Below are positions 44,585 to 54,647 of a stretch of DNA of 64,000 nt, piece by piece. Source of the stretch: Galactobacter valiniphilus (lineage in GTDB: Bacteria > Actinomycetota > Actinomycetes > Actinomycetales > Micrococcaceae); assembly GCF_003575975.1 (NCBI RefSeq), contig NZ_QQXK01000010.1, forward strand, positions 1 through 64,000, in the 5' to 3' direction. Position 1 is the first letter of the stretch, and each line of letters starts with the position of its first letter. A program made the translations under genes and the position numbers. The notes beneath the pieces were generated by a model that had not been told where the DNA came from, made no database searches, and worked only from the letters and a program-made list of their open reading frames with translations.

Positions 44585-46258
44585 TTACTGGGTGCTCGCC
44601 TCGTCCAGGGTGACCTTGACGACCTCCTCGCCGCTGCCGCGGCGCACCGTGATGGGCACCTCGGTTCCGGCGGCGTAGGAACGCACCGTGGCGGTGACGT
44701 CGGTGGCGTCGGTGGTGGGGCGATCCCCCACCTTGATGATGACGTCACCCGCGCGCATTCCGGCGCGACCGGCCGCAGAGTCCGAGGGGGCGTCGGCGAC
44801 GGTCGCACCGTTCGTGAAGCCCGTGTTGGAGCCGTTGTCGTCCACCTGCGAGGAGCGGATCGAGACACCGAGCTTGCCGTGGGAGGCCTTGCCGTTCTTG
44901 ATGAGCTCGTTCGCGACGCGCTGGGCGATATCGCCGCGGATGGCAAAGCCGAGGCCGATGCTGCCGCCCTGCTCGGTGGGCGAGTAGATGGCCACGTTGA
45001 CGCCGATCAGCTCGCCGGCCGCGTTGACGAGCGCGCCGCCCGAATTGCCGTGATTGATGGCCGCGTCCGTCTGGATGACGTTGAGCGAGACCTGCCCCTT
45101 GGACGAGGAGGAACCGTTCTGATCCGGGAGGGAGAAGCGATCGTCGCCCTCGTCGGTGCTCTCCGACTCGTCCACGGCGGACGAGGAGACGGGGATGGAG
45201 CGGTCCAGGTTCGAGACCACGCCGTCCGAGACGGAGTTGGGCAGACCCATCGGCGCACCGATGGCCACGGCGACGTCGCCCACGTTGAGCTTGCCGAGGT
45301 CGGCCCAGCCGGCCGGGGTCAGGCCGGCGCCGTCCACCTTCAGCACGGCGAGGTCGTAGAGCGGATCCTGCCCCACGAGCTTGGCGGGGAGCACCCGCCC
45401 GTCCGAGGTCATGACGTCGATGGTGCCCTGGGCCGTGGCGCCGGCGAGGGTGGCGACGTGCTGGTTCGTCAGGATGTGGCCCTCTTGGTCCACCACGATG
45501 CCCGAACCGGAACCGCCCGTGGAACCGCGCGTGACGGAGATCGTCACGACCGAGGGCAGCGCCTTGGCGGCCGCTGCCGTGACGCTCGTGGCCGACTCGG
45601 GGTTTTGGATCACGACCCCTCCGCCCGAGCTCACGCTCTGCGGCTTCGCCAGGGCCGCGGCCCCCCAGCCCACGAGGCCGCCCACGAGGGCGCCGGCCGC
45701 TGCACCGGCGATGAGCGCGGTCCCCCAACCGCGCCGGGTGGCCGGCTGCCGCTGCGGAGCGGCCTGGGGGCGCGCCCATGCTCCGGGGTAGGCACCGTTG
45801 CCCTGCTGCGGCGCCGCGGCGGGCTGCTGCGCGTACGCGGCATAGGGATTGTGGTGACCGGCCGCCTGCTCGTAGGCCGCGGCGTCGGCCGGCGCCGCCT
45901 GGCCCCACTCCGGCGCGGTGGGGGCCGCGGGCTCGGCGGCGGACGGCCCGTTCGCATGCGGTCCGGGGGAAGCCGGAGCGGAGCTCGACGGCGCGGGGTA
46001 GCCCTGGGCGGCATGGGCCGCCGCCGATGGCAGGCCGTAGGCGGGCGCGGCGTCCGCGCCGGCCGGGGCCTCAGGGGCCCGCCGCTCGGCGTGAGCAGCC
46101 TCGCGCGACAGGGGCAAGCCGGGCAGCGGCAGCGTGGGCGAGGGGATCGGATCGATCGCCTGGGTGGGCGCCTCCTCCGCCGCCGGCGGGGCCGACGGGA
46201 ACTGATCTTGGCGCGGATCCTGGCCCGGTGCGCCGTCGTGCCCTGGGTACTGGCTCAT
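44585..46258 (-). CDS. HtrA/DegP-like serine protease with PDZ domain
   Basis: 557 residues. The N-terminal 180 residues are disordered and Pro/Ala/Gln-rich; a transmembrane helix follows (about 183-210). The trypsin-like domain has His (about 267, NQHVAT), Asp (about 302, YDLAVLKV) and Ser (about 405, HGNSGGA). A PDZ domain lies at about 460-555. It likely faces outside the membrane and degrades or processes misfolded envelope proteins. The ATG has GAGAGG upstream. Such proteases are often under envelope-stress control, which cannot be read here. Confidence 0.92.
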   Translation of the reverse strand: MSQYPGHDGAPGQDPRQDQFPSAPPAAEEAPTQAIDPIPSPTLPLPGLPLSREAAHAERRAPEAPAGADAAPAYGLPSAAAHAAQGYPAPSSSAPASPGPHANGPSAAEPAAPTAPEWGQAAPADAAAYEQAAGHHNPYAAYAQQPAAAPQQGNGAYPGAWARPQAAPQRQPATRRGWGTALIAGAAAGALVGGLVGWGAAALAKPQSVSSGGGVVIQNPESATSVTAAAAKALPSVVTISVTRGSTGGSGSGIVVDQEGHILTNQHVATLAGATAQGTIDVMTSDGRVLPAKLVGQDPLYDLAVLKVDGAGLTPAGWADLGKLNVGDVAVAIGAPMGLPNSVSDGVVSNLDRSIPVSSSAVDESESTDEGDDRFSLPDQNGSSSSKGQVSLNVIQTDAAINHGNSGGALVNAAGELIGVNVAIYSPTEQGGSIGLGFAIRGDIAQRVANELIKNGKASHGKLGVSIRSSQVDDNGSNTGFTNGATVADAPSDSAAGRAGMRAGDVIIKVGDRPTTDATDVTATVRSYAAGTEVPITVRRGSGEEVVKVTLDEASTQ

Positions 46259-46509
46259 GATGTCCTCTCCGATGCAGCCCGGCGTGGCCGACCCCGAACG
46301 GGCCGTCCCCCACAGCGCGCGGGCGTGCCGTCGTGTCCTGAGCCTATCCAACGTCCCCGCCGCCCACCGCGCCTCCGCCACCCTTCATTCACATTTCGCG
46401 TTCGGCAAACATGTCGTGGTGGACGTTTGTCCACCTGCTTTCCTAGGATCATGGCAAGGCGGACACCGTCAACACGCCCCCCGTGTTGCGGGTCCCGAAC
46501 GGAGGACAC

Positions 46510-48555
46510 GTGCCCACACACCGACTTCGACGCACCGTGCTGGCCTTTGCGGCCGCCGTGGGGCTGAGCCTGGGCGCCGCGTCGCCCGCGTTCGCCACCG
46601 ATCCCGTGACCTTCAGTGGATCGCAGATCGTGGATCAGGTCGGGGCTCTCGGTTCCGAGAAGGCCGACCTCCAAAAAGACGTTGATGCCTTCCAAGAAAA
46701 GACGGGCGCGCGGCTTTACGTGGCCTTCGTCGACGAGTTCACGAACCCCACCACGGGTCGGGACTGGGCCACGGCCCTCGTGAAGAAGAACGGGTGGACC
46801 TCGAACAAGGTCGTCGTCCTCGCCGTCGCCACCAAGTCGAGCCCCCGCAAGTACTTCGTCGGGGCCGGCAGCGGGTCAACGCTGACCAAGTTCGATTCGA
46901 AGGCCGACACCGCCGTGGTGGCCAAGTTGAAGGACCAGGACTGGGCGGGCGCCGTGCAGGCGACCATCACGTCCTACGGCGGCTCCACCTCCAACTCCTC
47001 CGGATCGGGTTTCTCACTCATGACCCCCCTCATCATTCTTGTCATCGTTGGTCTCGGCGTCTTCCTCTTCGTGAGGGCCCGGCGCAAGAAGGCCCTCGCC
47101 GGTGGCGGCGGCCAGGGCCAGGTCGGCGGCCCCCAGGGTCGCGTCCCGAGCGCCGAGGAGATCGCCTCCCTGCGCCAGCAAGCGGGTCCTCTGCTCATCA
47201 AGGCCGACGACGCAATCCGCACCTCGGAGCAGGAGATGAACTTCGCGCTTGCCTCCTACGGTGATTCGGCCGTGGCGACGTTCCGCGAGGACCTCGACAA
47301 GGCCAAGGGCCAGCTCGCCGAGTCCTTCAAGCTCCAGCAGCAGCTGGACGACGACATCCCTGACACCCCGCAGCAGCAGTACGAGTGGCTCAGCCAGATC
47401 ATCGCGCACTGCAACGCCGTCAACGACGAGCTCAACGCCCACAGCCAGGAGTTCGACGATCTGCGCCGCCTCGAGGCCCAGGCCCCTGCCCTCGCCGAGG
47501 AGCTTCGCTCCTCGCTTCCGGCCCTGAGCGGTCGCCTCGAGTCGGCCCGCGGCGGTCTCGCCGGCCTCGCCGCCGAGTACGCGGACTCCGCCGTGCGCCA
47601 GGTGCAGGACAACGTGCAGCAGGCCACGGAGCGCCTCAACTTTGTCGAGTCCTCCGCCTCCGGCGCCCTGACGGCGGCCCAGGCCGGGCGCAACTCCGAG
47701 GCGGCCGTGCAGGTGCGCGCCGCCCAGCAGGCCAAGGCCCAGGCCGAGGACCTCGTCGGCGCCGTGGAGTCCACGCGCCAGCGGCTCTCCGAGGCGAAGG
47801 CCCAGCTCACCGAGTCGGTGCGCGCCGGCGCCCAGGACCTCGCCCAGGCCAAGGCCGCCCTCGCGAACGGCAATCAGCTCGGCCTCGCCGGGCGCACCGC
47901 CGCCCTCGAGGCGGCCCTCAACCAGGTCCGCGAGCAGCTCTCCACGGGCCGCCCGGATCCCGTGGCCCTCCTCGCCTCCGTGGAGCAGGCCCGCGCCGGG
48001 CTCGACGAGCCCCTGGCCCAGGTCCGCGACCAGGCCGAGCAGGCCCAGCGCGCCGCCCAGGCCCTGCAGAGCGCCATCCGCAGCGCCTCGGCCAAGATCG
48101 AGGGCACGGAGGACTTCGTGAAGTCCCGCCGCGGCGTCGTGGGGGCCCAGGCCCGCACGCGCCTCGCCGAGGCACGACGCCTGCTCGACGACGCGATCGC
48201 GTCGGCCGGGCAGGATCCCCAGCGCGCGCTCGCCTCGGCCCAGCGCGCCGAGCAGCTCGCCGACTCGGCGGCGCAGGACGCCGAGCAGGACGTCCAGGGC
48301 TTCCAGTACGGCGGCATGGGTGGCTACGGTCAGCGTGGCGGCATGGGCGGCGGCTTCGGCGGCATGAACGGCGTGGGTGGTGCCGTGCTCGGCGGCATCC
48401 TCGGCAGCATCTTGACCTCCGGCGGTCACCATCACTCCGGTGGTGGCGACGGCGGTTTCTTCGGCGACGGCGGCTTCGGCGGTTTCGGCGGCGGCGGGGA
48501 CTTTGGCGGTGGAGGCGGCTTCGGCGGCTTCGACGGCGGCGGTGGAGAGTTCTGA
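46510..48555 (+). CDS. TPM-domain protein with coiled coil and Gly-rich tail
   Basis: 681 residues. A signal peptide (about 1-30, ending AFA) is followed by a TPM domain (about 37-155), a transmembrane helix (about 168-190, LMTPLIILVIVGLGVFLF), a long cytosolic coiled coil (about 215-590, Ala/Gln/Arg-rich) and a C-terminal Gly-rich tail with a GGHHHSGGG segment (about 600-681). The GTG at 46510 has GGAGG upstream at a tight spacing. The pspA gene follows after 50 bp on the same strand. TPM proteins with PspA partners are known in actinobacteria and suggest membrane-stress or phosphatase-like roles; the phosphatase activity is family inference. Confidence 0.82.
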   Translation: MPTHRLRRTVLAFAAAVGLSLGAASPAFATDPVTFSGSQIVDQVGALGSEKADLQKDVDAFQEKTGARLYVAFVDEFTNPTTGRDWATALVKKNGWTSNKVVVLAVATKSSPRKYFVGAGSGSTLTKFDSKADTAVVAKLKDQDWAGAVQATITSYGGSTSNSSGSGFSLMTPLIILVIVGLGVFLFVRARRKKALAGGGGQGQVGGPQGRVPSAEEIASLRQQAGPLLIKADDAIRTSEQEMNFALASYGDSAVATFREDLDKAKGQLAESFKLQQQLDDDIPDTPQQQYEWLSQIIAHCNAVNDELNAHSQEFDDLRRLEAQAPALAEELRSSLPALSGRLESARGGLAGLAAEYADSAVRQVQDNVQQATERLNFVESSASGALTAAQAGRNSEAAVQVRAAQQAKAQAEDLVGAVESTRQRLSEAKAQLTESVRAGAQDLAQAKAALANGNQLGLAGRTAALEAALNQVREQLSTGRPDPVALLASVEQARAGLDEPLAQVRDQAEQAQRAAQALQSAIRSASAKIEGTEDFVKSRRGVVGAQARTRLAEARRLLDDAIASAGQDPQRALASAQRAEQLADSAAQDAEQDVQGFQYGGMGGYGQRGGMGGGFGGMNGVGGAVLGGILGSILTSGGHHHSGGGDGGFFGDGGFGGFGGGGDFGGGGGFGGFDGGGGEF

Positions 48556-48605
48556 TCTCTTTCGCTTCAGTTTTCAGACGCAGGAACAACGGAAAGGCAC
48601 ACAAC

Positions 48606-49340
48606 GTGAGCAAGCAGTCCATTTTCGGTCGCATCGCCCAGCTGGCCAAGGCCAACATCAACGCCCTGCTGGACTCGGCCGAGGACCCCAAGAAGATGCT
48701 GGACCAGATGGTCCGCGACTACACCAACAACATCGCCGAGGCGGAGACCGCGATCGCCCAGACGATCGGCAACCTGCGCATGCTGCAGGATGACCACGCC
48801 GAGGACGTCCGCGCCGCCCAGGAGTGGGGCCAGAAGGCCCTTGCCGCCTCCCAGAAGGCCGACGAGTTCCGCACCGCCGGCAAGGCCCTGGACGCCGACA
48901 AGTTCGACAACCTGGCCAAGGTGGCCCTGCAGCGCCAGCTCTCCTCGGAGAACGAGGCCAAGCAGGCCGAGCCGACCATCGCCTCCCAGGAGGAGGTCGT
49001 GGAGAAGCTCAAGTCGGGCCTCACGCAGATGAAGGGCAAGCTCACCGAGCTGCAGAACAAGCGCAACGAGCTCGTGGCGCGCCAGAAGACGGCCCAGGCC
49101 CAGGCCGCCGTCAACGACGCCGTCAAGAGCATCGACATCATGGACCCGACCTCCGAGGTCTCCCGCTTCGAGGAGAAGGTCCGCCGCGAGGAGGCCCGCG
49201 TGCGCGGCCAGCAGGAGCTCGCGGCCTCGAGCCTCGACTCCCAGTTCGACCAGCTGCAGGACCTGGGCGAGCAGACCGAGATCGAGGCCCGCCTCGCCGC
49301 CCTCAAGGCCGGTGGCGCGCAGGGTCAGCTCAGCAACTGA
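48606..49340 (+). CDS. pspA: PspA/IM30 family protein
   Basis: 244 residues, almost entirely helical coiled coil. The N-terminus, IFGRIAQLAKANINALLDSAEDP, is the amphipathic helix that touches membranes. PspA proteins protect membrane integrity and assemble on damaged bilayers. The GTG start has GGAAAGG upstream. The gene lies directly downstream of the TPM protein gene and probably forms a functional pair with it. Confidence 0.92.
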   Translation: MSKQSIFGRIAQLAKANINALLDSAEDPKKMLDQMVRDYTNNIAEAETAIAQTIGNLRMLQDDHAEDVRAAQEWGQKALAASQKADEFRTAGKALDADKFDNLAKVALQRQLSSENEAKQAEPTIASQEEVVEKLKSGLTQMKGKLTELQNKRNELVARQKTAQAQAAVNDAVKSIDIMDPTSEVSRFEEKVRREEARVRGQQELAASSLDSQFDQLQDLGEQTEIEARLAALKAGGAQGQLSN

Positions 49341-49620
49341 GCCCACTCCCCCGCGGTCGGGGGAACGCTCACGGGGCGTCGGTTCGCGCACAGCGCGGGC
49401 CGGCGCCCCTCGCCGTTCCCGGGCCACGTGTGGGGCGTGTGGCGCGGCTCGGCCACCTGTGTGGCCTCCCGCTGCCCCCTCATGTCCGCTTACTGACCAG
49501 TAGGTCCGGACGCGGCACACGGGAGGGCAAGAAATCGGACCGGTTCTCAACCCGCTTCCCACACTGCCCGACGACGCGTGGCCGGCACGGCGGGCCGCTC
49601 AACGTTCACCGGGCATGGCA
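49341..49620. other. Intergenic region without a gene
   Basis: I see no gene. A short hairpin with 6-bp arms (TCCCCC/GGGGGA) near the start may help end the pspA transcript. The rest is GC-rich and featureless to me. Confidence 0.6.
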
Positions 49621-49652
49621 AAGGCCCTCGTCTTCGAGAAGACGAGGGCCTT
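49621..49652 (-). terminator. Terminator of the first initiator tRNA gene
   Basis: Perfect 14-bp stem (49621-49634 with 49639-49652), CGAG loop, just downstream of the tRNA on the minus strand. Confidence 0.8.
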
Positions 49653-49659
49653 GCTTTCG

Positions 49660-49733
<74 letters not shown>

Positions 49734-49854
49734 GCGATAAATCAACTTTAACCCACACGCCTTAGAAAGATCCAATCGCGAGGAAGTGCCCTTCCTCACA
49801 CGGAGGATTCGCGGGCCGACCTCGAGACGAGGCGCTGATCGCCGGGACATGGCG

Positions 49855-49882
49855 AAGGCCCCTCTTCGAGAAGAGGGGCCTT
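49855..49882 (-). terminator. Terminator of the second initiator tRNA gene
   Basis: Perfect 12-bp stem (49855-49866 with 49871-49882) and CGAG loop, similar to the hairpin at 49621 and at the same distance from its tRNA. Confidence 0.8.
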
Positions 49883-49889
49883 GCTTTCG

Positions 49890-49963
<74 letters not shown>

Positions 49964-50003
49964 GCGATGACTCAAGCTTACCGCGAGGTGAGCCGCAGAC
50001 CAA

Positions 50004-50038
50004 ATCGGGGTGAGGTGGCGTCGCCACCTCACCCCGAT
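50004..50038. terminator. Terminator near the UPF0182 gene
   Basis: Near-perfect palindrome with 17-nt arms (50004-50020 and 50022-50038) and a single central base, 30 bp past the UPF0182 stop on the minus strand. Confidence 0.85.
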
Positions 50039-50068
50039 CACGGCACCCGCACGGGGCGCCGAACGGCC

Positions 50069-53000
50069 TTAGTTGCTCGCGGACGGGCTCGGCGTGGCCG
50101 CGCCGTCGCTGGCCGGGGCCGAGGCCTCGGCGGACGGCTTGGCCTCACCCGAGGCCGCCTTGATGGCGTCGTCGGCCTCGGTGGCCGCCTCCAGCGCCTT
50201 CTGCAGCTTGGACTGGGCCGTGCCGTACTTGGCGAAGTCGCCGTTCTTGAGGGCCTCCTGGCCCTCCGCGATGGCGTCCTTTGCCTGCTTCAGCGCGGCG
50301 GTGAGCTTCTCCTGCTCCGTCTGGTTCGGCGTCGTGGTGCCGCCCTCGCTCGGGCCGGTTCCACCCTCGCCGGTCTGGGCGCCGGAGCTGCCCTTGAAGA
50401 CCTGGTCGAGCGCCTCGCTCAGCGTGTCGGCGAAGCCCACCTGGTTGCCGTAGGAAACCAGCACCTTGCGCAGGGACGGGTAGCTCGTCTCACCGGTCGA
50501 CTTCACGTAGACGGGCTGCACGTAGAGGATGCCGCCGCCCACGGGCAGGTTGAGCAGATTGCCCTTGATGACCTGCGCCGATCCGCCGGAGGTGCCCAGC
50601 AGGTTCAGCGTGGTCGAGACGTTCTGGTTCGAGTTGAAGTTCTGCTGCGCCTGGCCCGGGCCCGGCACGGGGTTCTGCGTGGGCAGCTTGAGCAGGGTCA
50701 GCTGGCCGTAGCTCTTGCCCTTTTCACCCGCCGTGGTGCCGGCATCGCCGTCGGCCGCAAGGAATCCGTACATCAGGTTGCGCTGATTGCTCGAGCCCGA
50801 CTGCTGCGGGATGTACGAGGAGGTCAGCGAGAAGGAGTCGTTGCTGGCGTTGGGCAGCTTGAGCGACATGTAGTACGGCGGCTGCTTGGGGCTCACGGCC
50901 GCCGAGGCGGTCGCCGTCGGGTCGTTCGGAACCTGCCAGGCGTCGTTGCCGTCGTAGAAGGAGTCGGCGTTCGTCACGTGGTACTGGCCGAGCAGCTCGC
51001 GCTGGACCTTGAAGAGGTCCTCGGGGTAACGCACGTGCTCCATGAGCTCGGCGCTCATCTCGGAGATCGGCTTCACGGTGTTCGGGAAGACCTTCTGCCA
51101 GGCCTTCAGCAGCGGCTCCTCGGGCTCCCAGGAGTACAGCTCCACCTTGCCGTCGTAGGCGTCAACCGTGGCCTTGACGGAGTTGCGGATGTAGTTCACC
51201 TGGTTGGAGAACTGGTCCTGCACGGCGGCCGAACCGTTCGTCTGCGAGTCACGCACGGCATCGCCGAAGCTCTGGGACTTCGAGTACGGGTACTGGTTCG
51301 AGGTCGTGTAGGCGTCGACGATCCACTTCACGCGGCCGTCCACGATCGCCGGGTAGGCGGCGGAGTCCACCGTCAGGTACGGCGCCACGGCGCGCACGCG
51401 CGCCTGCGGGTCGCGGTCGTAGAGGACCTGCGATTTCTCGTTGACGGCGTCGGAGAGCATGAGGTCCATCGAGCTGAACTTCACTGCGTAGGCGAGGCGG
51501 TTGAAGAAGGTGCCGACCGAGGGGCCTCCGTCGCCGGAGAAGGTGTTGCGCACGTCCTCGCCGCCGTTGGATGAGGCGGGGCGATCCAGCTCGCGCGGCT
51601 CCCAGCCCTCGGGGCCGCCCACCACGGAGAACTCGGGCGAGTTCTGGCCGAAGTAGATGCGCGGCTCGTACTTGGAGTCATCGGCGAGGACGCCCTTGGA
51701 GGGGATATTGCCGAGCATGAAGTCCGGGTCGCCGGAGCTCGTGACGCGGTTGCCGTAGGCGGCCACCACGCCGTAGCCGTGCGTGTAGGTGATGTGCTTG
51801 TTCACCCACGAGGAGTTCGGCTCCTTGGCGTCCTTGTTCAGCTCGCGCGCCGCGATGACGGTGTCCTGGGTCTTCCCGTCCACGGTGTAGCGGTCCACCG
51901 CGAGGGTGTCGGGGAAGGTGTAGTAACCGCGCTGCTGCTGGATCTGCGAGAACGCCGGGGAGACGATCGAGGGATCGAGCAGGCGGATGTTGGTGGTCGT
52001 CGCGGCGTCCTTGGCCAGCGCGTCCTTCTCCGGGGAGGTCTTGGCGTCGTAGTCCTCCACCTTGACCTGGTCCAGGCCGTAGGCGGAGCGCGTCATGTCG
52101 ATGTTGCGCTGGATGTACTGGCGCTCCATGGACTTTTGCGAGGGCTGCACCTGCAGCTGCTGAATGGCGGCGGGGTAGATCATGCCGGCCACGATGCCGA
52201 CCACCACGATCATGGCCGCACCGATGAGCGGCAGGCGCCAGCGGCCCATGGCTGCACCGACGATGAAGAGCACGGCCACGGCGATCGCGGCAATCGCCAG
52301 GATGGTGCGCGTGGGGATCACGGCGTGGACGTCCGTGTAGAGGGCGCCCGGCACGCGGCCGGACTGGTTCAGCACGGTGTCGTACTGGGCCATCCAGAAG
52401 CTCACGCCCTGGACCACGAGGAACAGGGCAACGGAGACGGCGACCTGCCAGGTCGCGGCGCGCGTGATGTGCAGGCCGCCGCGGTCCTGCAGGCGGATCC
52501 CGCCGAAGAGGTAGTGCGCCACGATGCCCGCGAGGCCGCTGAAGAGCACCACGGAGGAGACGAAGCCGATAGCGAGCTTCAGGAACGGCAGCGTCGTCAC
52601 GAAGAAGCCCACGTCGAGGCCGAACTGCGGATCGGTCTCGCCGAAGGGCTCGCGGTGCAGGAAGAGCTGCACGGTCTGCCAGCCGGTGCTGAGGGTGATG
52701 GCGGCAAACGCGCCGATCACGAGCGGCACGGCGATCATGGCGAGGCGGCGGGCCGACTGCACCTGGTGCTCGAAGCGCGCCATGGGGTCATCGGCGCGCT
52801 CGGACGGGGCGTAGACGGGGCGATTGCGCCAGACGAGGAAGAGCTGCACCCACACGGCCGCGCCCATGAGCAGCAGGCCGATGACGAACAGGATCACCTT
52901 GGTGAGGGTCTCGGTCCAGAACACGCCCGAGAAACCGAGCTGATCGAACCAGAGGACGTCGGTGTAGAAGTGGGCAAAGAGCACAAAGGCACCCACGAGA

Positions 53001-53119
53001 ACCACGAGGCCGATGATCGCGGGGACCAGCGGACCCATCCGGCGAGGCGCCTCGGAGTCAGCGGATCCACCTCCGCCGTGGCCTGAGGTAGGGAAGGGGA
53101 AACTCGGTCCGGTACTCAC
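50069..53119 (-). CDS. UPF0182 family membrane protein
   Basis: 1016 residues, a conserved actinobacterial membrane protein of unknown function (COG1615). About seven transmembrane helices occupy the first 340 residues, and a large extracellular or cytosolic region (about 340-930) with conserved blocks (KVEDYDAKTSPEKDALA, GPSVGTFFNRLAYAVKF, VQPVYVKS) follows. The C-terminal 100 residues are a helical, Ala/Ser/Pro-rich acidic region that looks disordered at the end. The GTG start at 53119 has weak upstream ribosome binding. The length is normal for the family. No partner gene is evident. Confidence 0.92.
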   Translation of the reverse strand: MSTGPSFPFPTSGHGGGGSADSEAPRRMGPLVPAIIGLVVLVGAFVLFAHFYTDVLWFDQLGFSGVFWTETLTKVILFVIGLLLMGAAVWVQLFLVWRNRPVYAPSERADDPMARFEHQVQSARRLAMIAVPLVIGAFAAITLSTGWQTVQLFLHREPFGETDPQFGLDVGFFVTTLPFLKLAIGFVSSVVLFSGLAGIVAHYLFGGIRLQDRGGLHITRAATWQVAVSVALFLVVQGVSFWMAQYDTVLNQSGRVPGALYTDVHAVIPTRTILAIAAIAVAVLFIVGAAMGRWRLPLIGAAMIVVVGIVAGMIYPAAIQQLQVQPSQKSMERQYIQRNIDMTRSAYGLDQVKVEDYDAKTSPEKDALAKDAATTTNIRLLDPSIVSPAFSQIQQQRGYYTFPDTLAVDRYTVDGKTQDTVIAARELNKDAKEPNSSWVNKHITYTHGYGVVAAYGNRVTSSGDPDFMLGNIPSKGVLADDSKYEPRIYFGQNSPEFSVVGGPEGWEPRELDRPASSNGGEDVRNTFSGDGGPSVGTFFNRLAYAVKFSSMDLMLSDAVNEKSQVLYDRDPQARVRAVAPYLTVDSAAYPAIVDGRVKWIVDAYTTSNQYPYSKSQSFGDAVRDSQTNGSAAVQDQFSNQVNYIRNSVKATVDAYDGKVELYSWEPEEPLLKAWQKVFPNTVKPISEMSAELMEHVRYPEDLFKVQRELLGQYHVTNADSFYDGNDAWQVPNDPTATASAAVSPKQPPYYMSLKLPNASNDSFSLTSSYIPQQSGSSNQRNLMYGFLAADGDAGTTAGEKGKSYGQLTLLKLPTQNPVPGPGQAQQNFNSNQNVSTTLNLLGTSGGSAQVIKGNLLNLPVGGGILYVQPVYVKSTGETSYPSLRKVLVSYGNQVGFADTLSEALDQVFKGSSGAQTGEGGTGPSEGGTTTPNQTEQEKLTAALKQAKDAIAEGQEALKNGDFAKYGTAQSKLQKALEAATEADDAIKAASGEAKPSAEASAPASDGAATPSPSASN

Positions 53120-53385
53120 GCAGGATCCTGTCAGTCGTTGACGTGCAACAGCTACACCCCGGCGCTAGGAAGCACCAAGGTGCGAGTTTCCATTCTGCCA
53201 GGAAAGTGGCCCTTGCCACGCACGACGGCGGGATACTCAGCTCAGGGCGCACCTCACCGCCCGCGCGCGGCGGGCTGGGGGACGGGCTGGAAGGTGCCCA
53301 CGCGCCGTCGGGCACGTCGCCGACAGCGCCCGGCTTCCGGGACCTCTACGGGCCCGCGCGCGGGGCCCGCAGGGCCGGGACGCGG

Positions 53386-54450
53386 CTAGCCGCAGCGCTT
53401 GAGGCCGGAGGTGTCGGCACCGTCGGCGAGCTGCTGCAGCACCCCGCGGGCCTCCTTGAGCGTCGAGACGGAGTACACGTCGAGCCCGTGCGGCACGCGG
53501 CCCGCGAGCTCGGCGCAGTTGTCGGAGGGCGCCAGGAAGACCGTGGCGCCGGCGTCGCGGGCGCCCACGACCTTCTGGGCGATGCCGCCGATCGCGCCGA
53601 CGTTGCCCTGGGTGTCGATCGTGCCCGTGCCGGCCACGTGCCGGTCGCCGGCGAGGCTGCCTGGCGTGAGTTCGTCGATGATGCCGAGCGCCAGCATGGT
53701 GCCGGCGCTGGGGCCGCCGATGTTCTCGATCGCGAAGTCGATCGTGAAGGGCAGCTTGAAGTCGGCGGAGATCACGACGCCGAGCGAGGGCTTGCCGTCC
53801 TGCCCCGTGCCGACGGCCAGCTGCACCTCCTGCTCCTTGCCGTCGCGGAGGATCGTGGCCGTGGCCGTGGCCCCGCTGCTCGCGCGCACGGCCTTCTGCA
53901 GGGACGCCGGATCGGTGATCGTGGCGCCGTTGAAGGTCAGGACAGTGTCGTTGTCCTTGAGGTTCTTGGCGTTGGTGTCGTTCGCGAGGCCCGCGATGAC
54001 GGTGCTCGTGGAGTACTCGATCTCCAGCTCGTTGAGCGCCGCGAGGGTGGCCAGCTGCTGCGAGCCGGTCATCTGCACTGCCGACTCCGCCGACTGCTCC
54101 TCGGCCGTGGTCCCGGCGGGGTACTGGTACTCGCGCGGCACGATGTCCCGCACCGGGTCTAGCCAGGCAGCGATCGTCTCCAGGGCGCTCACGCTGCCGC
54201 CTGGCCGGCCCTGCGCCGACACGGTCGTCAGGTCGAGGCGGCTCTCGGACGGGTACGTCTTGGTCCCCGAGATCTGCACGATCTGCTTGCCCTGCCACTC
54301 CCCCAGGGTGTCCACGACCGGCCCGGGCGCCTCGAGCACGAAGGACGAGAAGCCGACCAGCGCCGCCAGCGACAGCACGGATGCCACCGTTGTGCTGCGG
54401 CGCATCCAGCGATGGGCCGGACTGCCCGGGCGGGCGGGGGTGACGGACAC
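53386..54450 (-). CDS. PDZ/Lon-type (YlbL-like) membrane protease
   Basis: 354 residues. An N-terminal transmembrane helix (about 20-40), a PDZ domain (about 140-215) and a Lon-type S16 catalytic domain with Ser248 (GGPSAGTM) and Lys293 (GIAQKVVGA) as the Ser-Lys dyad. It is expected to act outside the membrane. The GTG at 54450 has AGGAG upstream. It is divergent from the DUF2342 gene. The family is widespread in Gram-positives, and related proteases are tied to septum or sporulation control. Confidence 0.9.
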   Translation of the reverse strand: MSVTPARPGSPAHRWMRRSTTVASVLSLAALVGFSSFVLEAPGPVVDTLGEWQGKQIVQISGTKTYPSESRLDLTTVSAQGRPGGSVSALETIAAWLDPVRDIVPREYQYPAGTTAEEQSAESAVQMTGSQQLATLAALNELEIEYSTSTVIAGLANDTNAKNLKDNDTVLTFNGATITDPASLQKAVRASSGATATATILRDGKEQEVQLAVGTGQDGKPSLGVVISADFKLPFTIDFAIENIGGPSAGTMLALGIIDELTPGSLAGDRHVAGTGTIDTQGNVGAIGGIAQKVVGARDAGATVFLAPSDNCAELAGRVPHGLDVYSVSTLKEARGVLQQLADGADTSGLKRCG

Positions 54451-54635
54451 GGAGTTCTCCTGCTTCTGAAGGCACGACGGCGGGCGGCCGGGTGGGGAGC
54501 GACGCTGGCGTGCCGCTGGGCGCGGCCCGGGCGGCGTGCTGAGAGTGCTCCGGCGTCCCCGAGCACTCTACCGGCGGTGACTGAGGCTCTGCTGTGCCGT
54601 GAGCGAACCGCGGGCACCGCGCGGGGCCGCGCGAG

Positions 54636-54641
54636 TACCGT
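54636..54641 (+). promoter_or_regulatory. -10 box of the DUF2342 gene (leaderless)
   Basis: TACCGT, 6 nt before the ATG at 54648, with no ribosome binding site between. Confidence 0.5.
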
Positions 54642-54647
54642 GGTGCC

